A DNA stretch of 7,607 bases from Lentisphaerota bacterium (GCA_012514865.1 JAAYZO010000469.1:1-7607), one strand, 5' to 3'. Positions 1 through 5,573 are shown, counted from the stretch's first letter. Notes: generated from the sequence alone by a model not told the origin. Numbers and translations: made by a program.

Positions 1-1
1 A

Positions 2-346
2 CCGCCGGCGCCACCCCCGGCAACGCCGCCGACCGCGCCGGCGGTCGCCGTGCCGACCCCACCGCCGGTGCCGGCGCGCCGGCTGATCGCCTGCGACGTG
101 CGCTACGTCTTCAGCCGGGTCAATGCCTCGGGTCGACCCGTGGCGCTGGTCGAGATCCTCGACCCGGGCCGGCCGGGAACGGCCCCGGCCGTGCGCCAGG
201 TCGGCGTCGACGACGTGGTCTTCGGGATGCGCATCCAGAGCTTCACCGACCAGTCGCTGGTCCTGACCGACGCCAGCGGCCGTCGGCATACGGTCGCGTT
301 CGGCGGCAGCAGCCGTGTCGTCGGCGAACTTGAGAGCGCCCCCTGA
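2..346 (+). CDS. C-terminal part of a Pro/Ala-rich protein with a possible GspC/PilP-like end domain (partial)
   Basis: The frame is open from base 2 to the TGA at 344-346, so the gene begins outside the window. A GTG at 50 is available but has no Shine-Dalgarno sequence, and the upstream codons read as a Pro/Ala/Thr-rich linker, so I treat it as internal. The visible part is a linker of about 25 residues and then a globular stretch of about 85 residues rich in beta-type sequence, containing VDDVVFGMRIQSFT and LVLTDASGRRHTV. The pattern 'defined property-G-x-x-I...V-x-L-x-D-x-x-G-R' after a proline-rich linker recalls the small periplasmic domains of GspC (type II secretion) or PilP (type IV pili). 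The prepilin downstream would suit that, but the resemblance is weak and the function should be regarded as unknown. A hairpin follows 22 nt after the stop. Confidence 0.6.
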   Translation, partial: PPAPPPATPPTAPAVAVPTPPPVPARRLIACDVRYVFSRVNASGRPVALVEILDPGRPGTAPAVRQVGVDDVVFGMRIQSFTDQSLVLTDASGRRHTVAFGGSSRVVGELESAP

Positions 347-368
347 CGGCTCTGCCGCCGTTGTCGGG

Positions 369-393
369 AAACAGCCCGACGCCAGGGCTGTTT
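369..393 (+). terminator. Terminator-like hairpin after the first gene
   Basis: AAACAGCCC (369-377) pairs perfectly with GGGCTGTTT (385-393) around a 7-nt loop. The stem is 9 bp, has an A-run on the left and ends in three T's. It lies 22 nt downstream of the first gene's stop and could act as a rho-independent terminator. The T tract is short, and a dispersed repeat starts 2 nt later, so the hairpin may be part of that repeat. Confidence 0.5.
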
Positions 394-394
394 G

Positions 395-419
395 AGAGTC
401 CGGTTCTGGCACCCCTTCA
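395..419 (+). repeat. Dispersed repeat, copy A (plus orientation)
   Basis: A 25-bp block beginning AGAGTCCGG and ending TCTGGCACCCCTTCA matches the reverse complement of 3475-3499 at 23 of 25 positions. The two copies are 3 kb apart in opposite orientation and neither lies in a supported gene. This copy directly follows the hairpin at 369-393. Confidence 0.65.
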
Positions 420-711
420 GCGTCGTCTCCGGCGCCCGGGGCGCCGGCCATGGCAAGGCGAAACATCGCTTGCCACCGGTGTGGAGCGCGAGTGTCCACA
501 GACGCGAATGCGTCCACGAGCCGGGCGGCATCGACAGCACAACGACGCGAAGTCTCATACGAGGGTGACCAGGCGAGCACTGACGCGATCTTCGATCAGA
601 CCTGGCCCGACCGCGGCCGCGTCGAGATGGCGCGCCTTTCGGCGTGTACAGTACGAGTGTCGGTCGGGATCAGGCCGCGTGCGCGGGTTCCGTGGGCACA
701 GGAGTGCAGCC

Positions 712-1392
<681 letters not shown>

Positions 1393-1414
1393 CCGCCGCA
1401 GGGCGCCGCGGGCC

Positions 1415-2413
1415 TCAGAAGCGCACTGTCTGCCGGGCCTTGGCGTAGCCGGCGTTGCCCGTGGGGCCGCCGCAGACGGACCACTCCTGGCAGGTCGCCA
1501 CGCCGGTGCCGTAGCCGCAGATGTCCGTCGTCGAGGGAATGCGCTCGTAGATGAGCATGAGCAGCTTGCGCGCGTTCATCCGCGCCCCCGGCAGAAGCCC
1601 GAGCTTCTGGAAGACGTCCAGGTCCTTCTTGTAGTCGCGGACCAGGCCGCCGGCGTGGACACAGCGCGTCGAGCCGGGGTGGAAGCCGTCACAGCAGTGG
1701 CAGGCCTCGCAGTTGCCCTCGACCAGCATGACCTCGACCTCCGGGTCGCGGCAGATGCGCTTGTAGACCTCGTCGAGGGTGTCATTGCCGCGGGTGCCCT
1801 CGCCGCCGGTGCCGCCGACCCAGCAGCTCATGCACATCAGGTGATGCGGCCGGATGCACAGGACCGGATCGCGACGCACGCGCTCCACGCTCAGCCGTCG
1901 CGCCTCGGCCTTGTCCGCGGCCGGCCGGTCGTAGACAAGCGAGGCGGCGCCCTTGGCGCGGACGCCCTCGTAGGCGCCGCTGCGGGCCAGGGGACAGCCC
2001 TCCCACTGCGGCGTGTCGCAGGCGCAGATGCCGCACGGTGTCTCGACCCGCTGCAGGAGCAGCTCGTAGAGGTAACGGGCCCGGCGCGTGTCGCCCGGCA
2101 CGAGGCCGAGGCGCTGAAGCACATCGAGGTCGCGCTTGCGGTTGTACAGCCCCTCGCGGTCGAGTCGGGCGAAGTCGGCGGCGTCCAGGGCGGTGTAGTG
2201 CGGAATGCGGTCGGCGTCTGAGGTGAGGCGGATCGACACGGCCGGATCGGCCTTCACCCGCGCCAGAATGGCAGACGCCTCGCCGGCTCGGCCAAACAGC
2301 GGACAGGCCGCCCCGCCGGCAACGCAGACCGTGCCGAGCAACTGCCGCGCGGGCATCGCGATCGCAGGCGCATCGCTGAGACCATCCGGGAGCATCTTGC
2401 CGGGATACGACAT
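1415..2413 (-). CDS. Cysteine-rich tandem DUF1284-like protein
   Basis: This 332-residue protein has no predicted membrane segment. Its second half opens with IRPHHLMCMSCW (187-198), resembling the RPHHLLC start of DUF1284 proteins, and continues with VEGNCEACHCCDGFHPG (231-247), whose cysteine cluster (C235, C238, C240, C241, C251) looks metal- or Fe-S-binding. It then reads KKDLDVFQKLGLLPGARMNARKL (262-284) and C299, C308, C314. The first half repeats the plan: CVAGGAACPLF (30-40), KRDLDVLQRLGLVPGDTRRARYL (93-115), C127, C130, C132, C140. The central cluster corresponding to 235-251 is absent from the first half. This suggests an internal duplication in which only the second copy kept the full cluster. 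DUF1284 has no established function that I know of. The start is supported by AAGGAG (minus strand, 2422-2427) 8 nt upstream of the ATG. The gene converges on the prepilin gene with a 22-nt gap and appears monocistronic. Confidence 0.8.
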   Translation of the reverse strand: MSYPGKMLPDGLSDAPAIAMPARQLLGTVCVAGGAACPLFGRAGEASAILARVKADPAVSIRLTSDADRIPHYTALDAADFARLDREGLYNRKRDLDVLQRLGLVPGDTRRARYLYELLLQRVETPCGICACDTPQWEGCPLARSGAYEGVRAKGAASLVYDRPAADKAEARRLSVERVRRDPVLCIRPHHLMCMSCWVGGTGGEGTRGNDTLDEVYKRICRDPEVEVMLVEGNCEACHCCDGFHPGSTRCVHAGGLVRDYKKDLDVFQKLGLLPGARMNARKLLMLIYERIPSTTDICGYGTGVATCQEWSVCGGPTGNAGYAKARQTVRF

Positions 2414-2540
2414 GACACCGACTCCTTAACCACACGCGGCATGGGTCTGTGAGGACAACGACAGACGATACCCGCGCCAGCGCGGTCGCGCAACCCACGC
2501 GGGCGCCGCCCCGGAGAGGTTCTGAACGCCGGAAGAGGCG

Positions 2541-2596
2541 AACGCCCAACGTCGAACGCTCAACGCCCAACGCCCAACGCCCAACGCTCAACGCCG
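2541..2596. repeat. Heptamer tandem repeat (8 units of AACGCCC type)
   Basis: Eight consecutive 7-bp units begin with AACG; variants are AACGCCC (four), AACGCTC (two), AACGTCG and AACGCCG. The sequence AACGCCGGAAG occurs at both ends (2525 and 2590). Similar arrays appear as spurious Asn/Arg/Ser/Thr-rich peptides in annotations of PVC-type genomes. Confidence 0.85.
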
Positions 2597-2660
2597 GAAG
2601 GGAGGAACGGAGAGGGAGGGGAGGAAGCCCCGATGGCCTGCCGGGAGCTGCGTCATCATC

Positions 2661-2729
2661 GTCCCAGCGTCCCACTGCCATAGGTCCCCTATGTCCCCAG
2701 TGTCCCCTGCGTCCCCAGCGTCCCAGTCC
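2661..2729. repeat. GTCCC-based imperfect tandem repeat (about 9-bp period)
   Basis: Roughly eight occurrences of GTCCC or GTCCCC are spaced about 9 bp apart, with best units GTCCCCAGC and GTCCCCAGT. The spacing is imperfect in the middle near 2676-2683. Confidence 0.75.
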
Positions 2730-2756
2730 ACAGCGACACCAAGCCGTGGGCGGCCA

Positions 2757-2784
2757 GCCGGGAGCCGGGAGCGGGGAGCCGGGA
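2757..2784. repeat. GCCGGGA tandem repeat (4 units)
   Basis: Four 7-bp units, three exact GCCGGGA and one GCGGGGA. Confidence 0.8.
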
Positions 2785-2795
2785 GTAATCGCCAC

Positions 2796-2874
2796 GAGCC
2801 GAGTGGCGCCACGGCTCCGCCCTCTGGGACCGCCGAGCGTCGGCTCGGCTCCCCCCGGGAGCGCCGCGCTCCCG
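2796..2874. repeat. Cluster of three inverted repeats
   Basis: The stretch 2796-2817 is a near-palindrome from GAGCC to GGCTC centred on GGCGCC. GCCGAGC (2832-2838) pairs with GCTCGGC (2843-2849) over a 4-nt loop. CGGGAGCG (2856-2863) pairs with CGCTCCCG (2867-2874) over the loop CCG. None is followed by a T tract, so REP-like elements fit better than terminators. Confidence 0.65.
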
Positions 2875-2907
2875 AGTGGCTCCCCGCGCGCCGTCGGCGT
2901 CTCCATC

Positions 2908-2932
2908 GTCCACCCCTGTCCACTCCGTCCAC
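2908..2932 (-). repeat. GTCCAC units, inverse of the GTGGAC array at 3845
   Basis: Three GTCCAC hexamers start at 2908, 2918 and 2927, spaced 9-10 bp. They are the complement of the GTGGAC units at 3845-3889, so the same repeat family occurs in both orientations 0.9 kb apart. Confidence 0.65.
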
Positions 2933-3023
2933 TCCCGCCGCCAGCGCCTCTTCTGCAACGCGGGGCGGCTCCGGCCGCTCCGGGGAGGGGATTCAACCAC
3001 GAATTCACACGAGTAAACCCAGC

Positions 3024-3094
3024 GCGGGCTCTGCCCGCAACCCAAAGGGTCGGGGGTCGGGGGTCGGCTTTACCGGGCCGCGGGGACGCGGCCC
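3024..3094. repeat. Hairpins and GGGTCGG block, copy 1
   Basis: GCGGGC/GCCCGC (3024-3029 and 3033-3038, loop TCT) is followed by GGGTCGG repeats. The 24-bp block at 3054-3077 recurs at 3195-3218 with two mismatches. It runs into a perfect 8-bp stem, GGGCCGCG (3075-3082) with CGCGGCCC (3087-3094), closed by a GGGA tetraloop. Confidence 0.7.
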
Positions 3095-3194
3095 TCGGGC
3101 TCCAAACACGGACCGACACAGACTCACACGGACAGACACGGACGCGATCTTTGGGCACGGGGTCGGGCCACGGGCCGCGGGGGTCGGGTGTCGA

Positions 3195-3218
3195 GGGTCG
3201 GGGGTTGGCTCTACCGGG
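3195..3218. repeat. GGGTCGG block, copy 2
   Basis: This direct repeat of 3054-3077 matches at 22 of 24 positions and ends in TACCGGG like the first copy. It is followed by further GGGCGTCGGGC-type units up to about 3250. Confidence 0.7.
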
Positions 3219-3297
3219 CGTCGGGCCCCGGGCGTCGGGCGTCCGGGGGCGGAAACGTGCCTGGAAAGCAAGGTCTTGGCGGATCGTCGTACGAATG

Positions 3298-3429
3298 GGA
3301 CGCAGCCCCCTTGGGGCATGGGAGACGCAACCCCCGTTGGGGTTGGTGCCCATGGCCATGGACCACCCCAGGGTAGCGGAGGTACCGCAACCCTGGGCTC
3401 TTGGACGCAGCCCCCTTGGGGCACGGGAG
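3298..3429. repeat. Direct repeats 105 bp apart around a long hairpin
   Basis: A 27-bp block starting GGACGCAGCCCCCTTGGGGC occurs at 3298-3324 and 3403-3429 with one mismatch. Each copy has a GCCCC-CTT-GGGGC mini-hairpin. Between them, CCCAGGGT (3367-3374) pairs with ACCCTGGG (3390-3397), and inside it GCGG (3376-3379) pairs with CCGC (3385-3388). The CCCAGGG/CCCTGGG stem also occurs inside the oxidoreductase gene at 6642-6660. Confidence 0.75.
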
Positions 3430-3468
3430 GGCAGTCGCCGTCGGCGGCCGCGCCGGGCGCTCCCGTGG

Positions 3469-3861
3469 TCACCTTGGAGGGGTGCCAGAGCCGGACTCTG
3501 GGACTCCGTCGCCGCCGGGTGCGCCGGCAGGCGCACGGCATGGGTCAGCGCACGGCGTCGCAGCGGCCGTCGTCGAGGCGGCGGCGAGGATCTCGCGCAG
3601 GACGGTCACCAGGCCCTGCTCATGGGTCGCCTTCTCCTTGGCGGTCAGGGCCGCGCCGGCACGCACGGCCCGCATCTCCTGCGACAGGACTGGCTCGCCG
3701 AGAGTCGCGGCGGCCTCGGAGCCCTGCTTGGCCTCGAGCACGAAACAGCCGCGCTTGTAGACGTCGATGAAGCGGGTGGTGGTGCGGCCCTCGCCGCCGG
3801 TGAAGGCGACGGCGCGTTCGAAGACGTAGGCACTGGCGGCGGGAATGGACAGCGTGGACAT
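3469..3861 (-). pseudogene. Remnant of an MmeI-like type IIG restriction-modification enzyme, internally deleted
   Basis: The 130-codon frame carries two recognisable pieces of the class I SAM-dependent DNA methyltransferase/endonuclease fusions of about 1000 residues (MmeI-like). Residues 11-48, from YVFERAV through FIDVYKRGCFVLEAKQGS, match the N-terminal nuclease domain and keep a D-x9-E-x-K arrangement (D33, E43, K45). Residues 64-91, from MRAVRAGAALTAKEK through HEQGLVTVLREI, match the region just before the C-terminal HDELDAAV segment. The entire methyltransferase core that should lie between them is missing. After residue 91 (about 3589) homology stops. The frame runs on into repeat copy B, while another frame reads LDDGRCDAVR and stops at 3545, so a frameshift there is possible. 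The first residues come from a GTGGAC microrepeat rather than from the gene's true N-terminus. Identification is from remembered family motifs and is fairly secure; the protein cannot be an active enzyme. Confidence 0.72.
3475..3499 (-). repeat. Dispersed repeat, copy B (minus orientation)
   Basis: This is the reverse complement of 395-419, with 23 of 25 positions identical. It lies in the meaningless C-terminal extension of the decayed restriction-modification frame, so its translation there is not protein homology. Confidence 0.65.
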
Positions 3862-3889
3862 CGTGGACGGAGTGGACAGGGTGGACGAT
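3845..3889 (+). repeat. GTGGAC tandem repeat (5 units of 9 bp)
   Basis: Five 9-bp units run ATGGACAGC, GTGGACATC, GTGGACGGA, GTGGACAGG and GTGGACGAT. On the minus strand this array supplies the first codons of the decayed restriction-modification frame. Confidence 0.85.
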
Positions 3890-4073
3890 GAAGCCGCCGC
3901 CGCGGGGCCTATCTGCGCCGACGGCGCGTGGTGCTATGTTTTCGGGATACCGCCAGAGAGATCACGGCGGCCGCGGCGACGTGGAGGCGGTGCCTGTCTT
4001 GACCGCGGCCGGTCCCGCGGGCACGACCGCGGTCGGCGCAGGGGCCCCTTAGTTAAGGAGTAGAGACTCAGCC

Positions 4074-4409
4074 ATGACCCAGCATCCCTACGAGCGCTTC
4101 CGTCAGGACGACCTCATCCTGCGCGACGAACTGGCCATCGACCGGACCCTTCTCGCCAACGAGCGCACGGTCCTCGCGTACTTCCGCAGTGCGCTGACCC
4201 TGATTCTGGCGGGTGTGACTTTCCTTCACTTCATTGAAGCGGGTCTGCTGCGGATCATCGGCTATGCCTTTGTCCCGCTGGGGATTGCGGTGGCGATTCT
4301 GGGCTGGGCGCGCTACCGGCGCATGGATGCCGGGATTCGGATCGTGCGCGACTCGCTCGACCGCCGTGAGGCGGCGCCGACGGCCGGCGCGCCGGCCGGC
4401 CGGGCCTGA
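4074..4409 (+). CDS. DUF202/YidH-like small membrane protein
   Basis: This is a 111-residue inner-membrane protein. Residues 20-38 carry the DUF202 signature: LAIDRTLLANERTVLAYFRS matches the family's (L)ANERTFLAWIRTALA pattern, with N29, E30, R31 and R38 conserved. Hydrophobic segments at about 39-55 and 58-79 make two membrane helices. They are followed by a basic stretch (RYRR, 80-83) and a charged, Ala/Pro-rich cytoplasmic tail. DUF202 includes bacterial YidH and a domain of the yeast VTC polyphosphate complex; the bacterial function is not established. AAGGAG at 4055-4060 lies 13 nt before the ATG, rather far but the only candidate. Nothing upstream suggests an operon, and GACCGCGG occurs twice in the leader (4001 and 4025). 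The stop codon lies within a hairpin, CGGGCC (4401-4406) with GGCCCG (4411-4416), and inside direct-repeat copy 1. Confidence 0.85.
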   Translation: MTQHPYERFRQDDLILRDELAIDRTLLANERTVLAYFRSALTLILAGVTFLHFIEAGLLRIIGYAFVPLGIAVAILGWARYRRMDAGIRIVRDSLDRREAAPTAGAPAGRA

Positions 4410-4482
4410 GGGCCCGCTCCGCCCATGGCGTCGGCCTGGACAGAGAAGATCCGTAACCACGAAAAGCACGAACGACACGAAC
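4404..4482 (+). repeat. 79-bp direct repeat, copy 1 (left of the GxxExxY/TA segment)
   Basis: It aligns without gaps to 5495-5573, exactly 1091 bp away, with 70 of 79 positions identical. The last 42 bp, CAGAGAAGATCCGTAACC through the CACGAA units, differ at one base. The copy overlaps the last codon and stop of the DUF202 gene. Confidence 0.85.
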
Positions 4483-4500
4483 GGGAGAGGATAGAATCAG

Positions 4501-4566
4501 ACGGATATGCCATCCGTATGGCAACCGAAGTCATTGGGATGACGTGCGTTGTCGGGGCATCCCAAT
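4501..4566. repeat. Palindromic element (two inverted repeats)
   Basis: ACGGAT (4501-4506) pairs with ATCCGT (4512-4517), and overlapping it GCCAT (4509-4513) pairs with ATGGC (4518-4522), so two alternative hairpins share sequence. Next, ATTGGGATG (4533-4541) pairs perfectly with CATCCCAAT (4558-4566) over a 16-nt loop. It looks like a REP/MITE-type element. No coding frame here is credible. Confidence 0.65.
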
Positions 4567-4602
4567 CGACATTGGAACCGGAAGAGGAAGAAGGCATATC
4601 TC

Positions 4603-4626
4603 GCGCCGAGGCGCAGGGGCGCAGAG
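4603..4626 (+). repeat. GCGC-based octamer repeat before the GxxExxY gene
   Basis: Three 8-bp units, GCGCCGAG, GCGCAGGG and GCGCAGAG, end 1 nt before the ATG at 4628. From memory, similar GCGCAGAG-type arrays often precede GxxExxY genes in environmental genomes; that association should be checked. Confidence 0.65.
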
Positions 4627-4627
4627 A

Positions 4628-4834
4628 ATGACGGAGGATCAAATCGGGACGATCGTGATCGAGGCGGCGATCGCCGTGCACCGGGCACTGGGGCCGGGAC
4701 TGCTGGAGACGGTGTACGAGGTCGTCCTCGCCCGCGAGCTGGCTGACCGCGGTCTGAAGGTCGATCGGCAGGTGCCGGTGGCGTTCGCCCGGCAGAGATG
4801 GGGCGCTTGGTATTGCGGCGGGTATGATGTATAG
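4628..4834 (+). pseudogene. GxxExxY family protein, 3'-truncated
   Basis: The 68-residue product begins like a GxxExxY protein: VIEAAIAVHRALGPGLLETVYE, with G24, E27 and Y30 forming the signature, followed by ARELADRGLKVDRQVPVAF. Homology ends near residue 53. The usual continuation of about 70 residues, with the D/E-rich strand and the VELK-type motif of this nuclease-like fold, is replaced by ARQRWGAWYCGGYDV and a stop. That tail overlaps the promoter of the following toxin-antitoxin operon, so the 3' half was probably lost when that operon, or the deletion joining it, arrived. GxxExxY proteins are widespread and of unproven function. The ATG has no good Shine-Dalgarno sequence and follows the octamer repeat directly. 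Confidence 0.75.
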
Positions 4835-4835
4835 T
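4807..4835 (+). promoter_or_regulatory. Probable sigma-70 promoter of the mazEF-type operon
   Basis: TTGGTA (4807-4812) and TATAGT (4830-4835) are separated by 17 bp and match the -35 and -10 consensus at 4 and 5 of 6 positions. The antitoxin ATG is 28 nt downstream. The -10 box overlaps the TAG stop of the truncated GxxExxY gene. Confidence 0.6.
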
Positions 4836-4840
4836 CATAC
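4822..4840 (+). promoter_or_regulatory. Operator-like inverted repeat over the -10 box
   Basis: GTATGA (4822-4827) and TCATAC (4835-4840) form a perfect 6-bp inverted repeat with a 7-bp spacer that contains most of the -10 box. Toxin-antitoxin operons are commonly repressed by their ribbon-helix-helix antitoxin binding such sites, so this is the natural autoregulatory operator. Confidence 0.55.
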
Positions 4841-4862
4841 TGACATTGAACAGGAGATCGGT

Positions 4863-5105
4863 ATGGCTGTCGCGAAGATCGCAATCACCATCGACGAGGG
4901 CATTCTCAGCGAGGTGGACCGGCTGGTGCGCCAGCGTGTCTTCCCCAACCGCAGTCGCGCCATCCAGGAAGCCGTTGGGGAGAAGGTGCGGCGACTCGCC
5001 GCGAACCGGCTTGCCAGGGAATGCGCCAAACTCGACCCCAAGGACGAACAGGCGATGGCTGAGGAGGGCATGTCCGGGGAGGGCGCTTCATGGCCCGAGT
5101 ACTGA
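4863..5105 (+). CDS. Ribbon-helix-helix antitoxin of a MazEF-type system
   Basis: This is an 80-residue antitoxin. The N-terminal strand KIAITID (5-11), helix EGILSEVDRLVRQR (12-25), the turn FPNRSRAIQEAV (27-38) and the second helix are the plan of a MetJ/Arc/CopG ribbon-helix-helix DNA-binding dimer. The acidic C-terminus, LDPKDEQAMAEEGMSGEG ending WPEY, is the usual flexible part that wraps and blocks a MazF toxin. The frame is open back to 4824, but AGGAG at 4852-4856 sits 6 nt before the ATG at 4863, and the earlier codons lie in the operator. The stop lies 16 nt inside the toxin gene, so translation is coupled. I expect autorepression through the inverted repeat at 4822-4840. Confidence 0.88.
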   Translation: MAVAKIAITIDEGILSEVDRLVRQRVFPNRSRAIQEAVGEKVRRLAANRLARECAKLDPKDEQAMAEEGMSGEGASWPEY

Positions 5106-5452
5106 GGGGGGACATCTTCTGGGCTGACCTGAACCCCGTCAAGGGTCATGAGCAGGCAGGTCTCCGGCCGGTTCTGATCCTGAGCCCGGAGGTCTTCAAC
5201 GACCGGTCTGGCACCGTGATTGCGGTGGCACTGACCAGCCAGCCGCAGCGAGCTGGGTTTCCTCTGACTCTGGAGTTGACCAGCGTGGAGCTCCCCAAGC
5301 CCACGTGGGTGAAGATCAGTCAGATCCGCACCCTGTCGGTTGAGCGCCTGGGCAGACGGATGGGGCACGTGTCGGATGACGAGATGAGTCAGATCGTGGA
5401 AGGGCTCAACGAGATCATCGGCGAACAAAGCGCTGCTGGCCACCGGCCCTGA
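5090..5452 (+). CDS. MazF/PemK-family mRNA interferase toxin
   Basis: This 120-residue protein has the usual MazF length. GDIFWADLNPVKGHEQAGLR (7-26) is the first strand and the loop of the PemK/MazF fold. R26 in EQAGLRPVLILS and T49 in VIAVALTSQ correspond to the catalytic Arg and Thr/Ser pair of the family. KISQIRTLSVERLG (about 82-95) is the conserved strand-helix region, and a helical C-terminus follows (DDEMSQIVEGLNEIIG). Enzymes of this family cleave RNA at short sequence motifs to halt growth when the antitoxin is degraded. The cleavage sequence cannot be told from the protein. GGGGAGGG at 5076-5083, inside the antitoxin gene, is its ribosome binding site, 6 nt before the ATG. No residue needed for activity looks lost, so the operon appears functional. 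Confidence 0.92.
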   Translation: MARVLRGDIFWADLNPVKGHEQAGLRPVLILSPEVFNDRSGTVIAVALTSQPQRAGFPLTLELTSVELPKPTWVKISQIRTLSVERLGRRMGHVSDDEMSQIVEGLNEIIGEQSAAGHRP

Positions 5453-5494
5453 CACGCCGCAGCCAGAGCCGCAGCGGCCAGTGGAGGAAGATTC

Positions 5495-5573
5495 GCCTGA
5501 GGGCTCGCGCCGCGCACGGCGTTAGTCTGGCCAGAGAAGATCCGTAACCACGAAAAGCACGAAAGACACGAAC
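5495..5573 (+). repeat. 79-bp direct repeat, copy 2 (right of the GxxExxY/TA segment)
   Basis: It is the partner of 4404-4482 in the same orientation. The 5' half is the more diverged (8 differences in 37 bp); the AACCACGAAAAGCACGAA half differs at one base. It lies 42 nt after the toxin stop in the convergent gap before the oxidoreductase gene. Confidence 0.85.

Larger units (their letters stand above)
347..711 (+). other. Intergenic region upstream of the prepilin gene
   Basis: These 365 bases hold the terminator-like hairpin, repeat copy A, a GC-rich palindromic patch near 431-452, and the leader of the prepilin gene. Open frames run across it on both strands, but I recognise no domain in them and they have no ribosome binding site. 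An AGGAG at 700-704, 7 nt before the ATG at 712, fixes the next gene's start. I see no convincing sigma-70 promoter. Confidence 0.5.
2525..3544. other. Gene-free patchwork of microrepeats and hairpins
   Basis: About 1 kb without a gene I can support. Long frames cross it on both strands only because it is GC-rich and the repeats lack stops; their translations are Pro/Arg/Gly-rich and show no domain. It contains, in order, heptamer repeats, GTCCC-based repeats, GCCGGGA repeats, several perfect hairpins with 3-4 nt loops, GTCCAC units, a CACGAATTCACACGAG motif (2998-3013), GGGTCGG-type repeats in two blocks, GACACGGAC-type units (3105-3145), and a hairpin cluster at 3298-3429. The stretch 2414-2524 to its left is the leader of the DUF1284-like gene and holds nothing else recognisable. 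Confidence 0.75.

Noticed and set aside
2525..2932. Possible CRISPR array because of several short repeats
   Set aside because: Units are 7-9 bp, contiguous and of different families. There are no 20-40 bp identical repeats with unique spacers and no cas gene.
1782..3536. Minus-strand open frame of 584 codons and a plus-strand frame of 480 codons across the repeat zone (2449-3891)
   Set aside because: Both run through tandem repeats and partly through the DUF1284-like gene in another frame. The translations are low-complexity and contain no domain.
3999..4027. TTGACC at 3999 as a -35 box for the DUF202 gene
   Set aside because: No acceptable -10 sequence occurs 16-18 bp downstream (4022-4027 reads CACGAC).
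4381..4398. 18-bp perfect palindrome CGGCCGGCGCGCCGGCCG at the end of the DUF202 gene
   Set aside because: It encodes the Ala/Gly/Pro-rich tail and such GC-only palindromes are expected by chance at this base composition; no separate function is supported.
4425..4631. Small plus-strand frame beginning MASAWTEKIRNHEKHERHER
   Set aside because: The charged His/Glu/Lys/Arg pattern is a translation of the CACGAA repeat in direct-repeat copy 1 and the palindromic element, with no ribosome binding site.
5453..5530. Search for the missing 3' half of the GxxExxY gene after the toxin gene, which would show a clean insertion
   Set aside because: None of the three forward frames here shows the expected VELK-type or C-terminal motifs, so truncation or deletion is more likely than a simple interrupting insertion.
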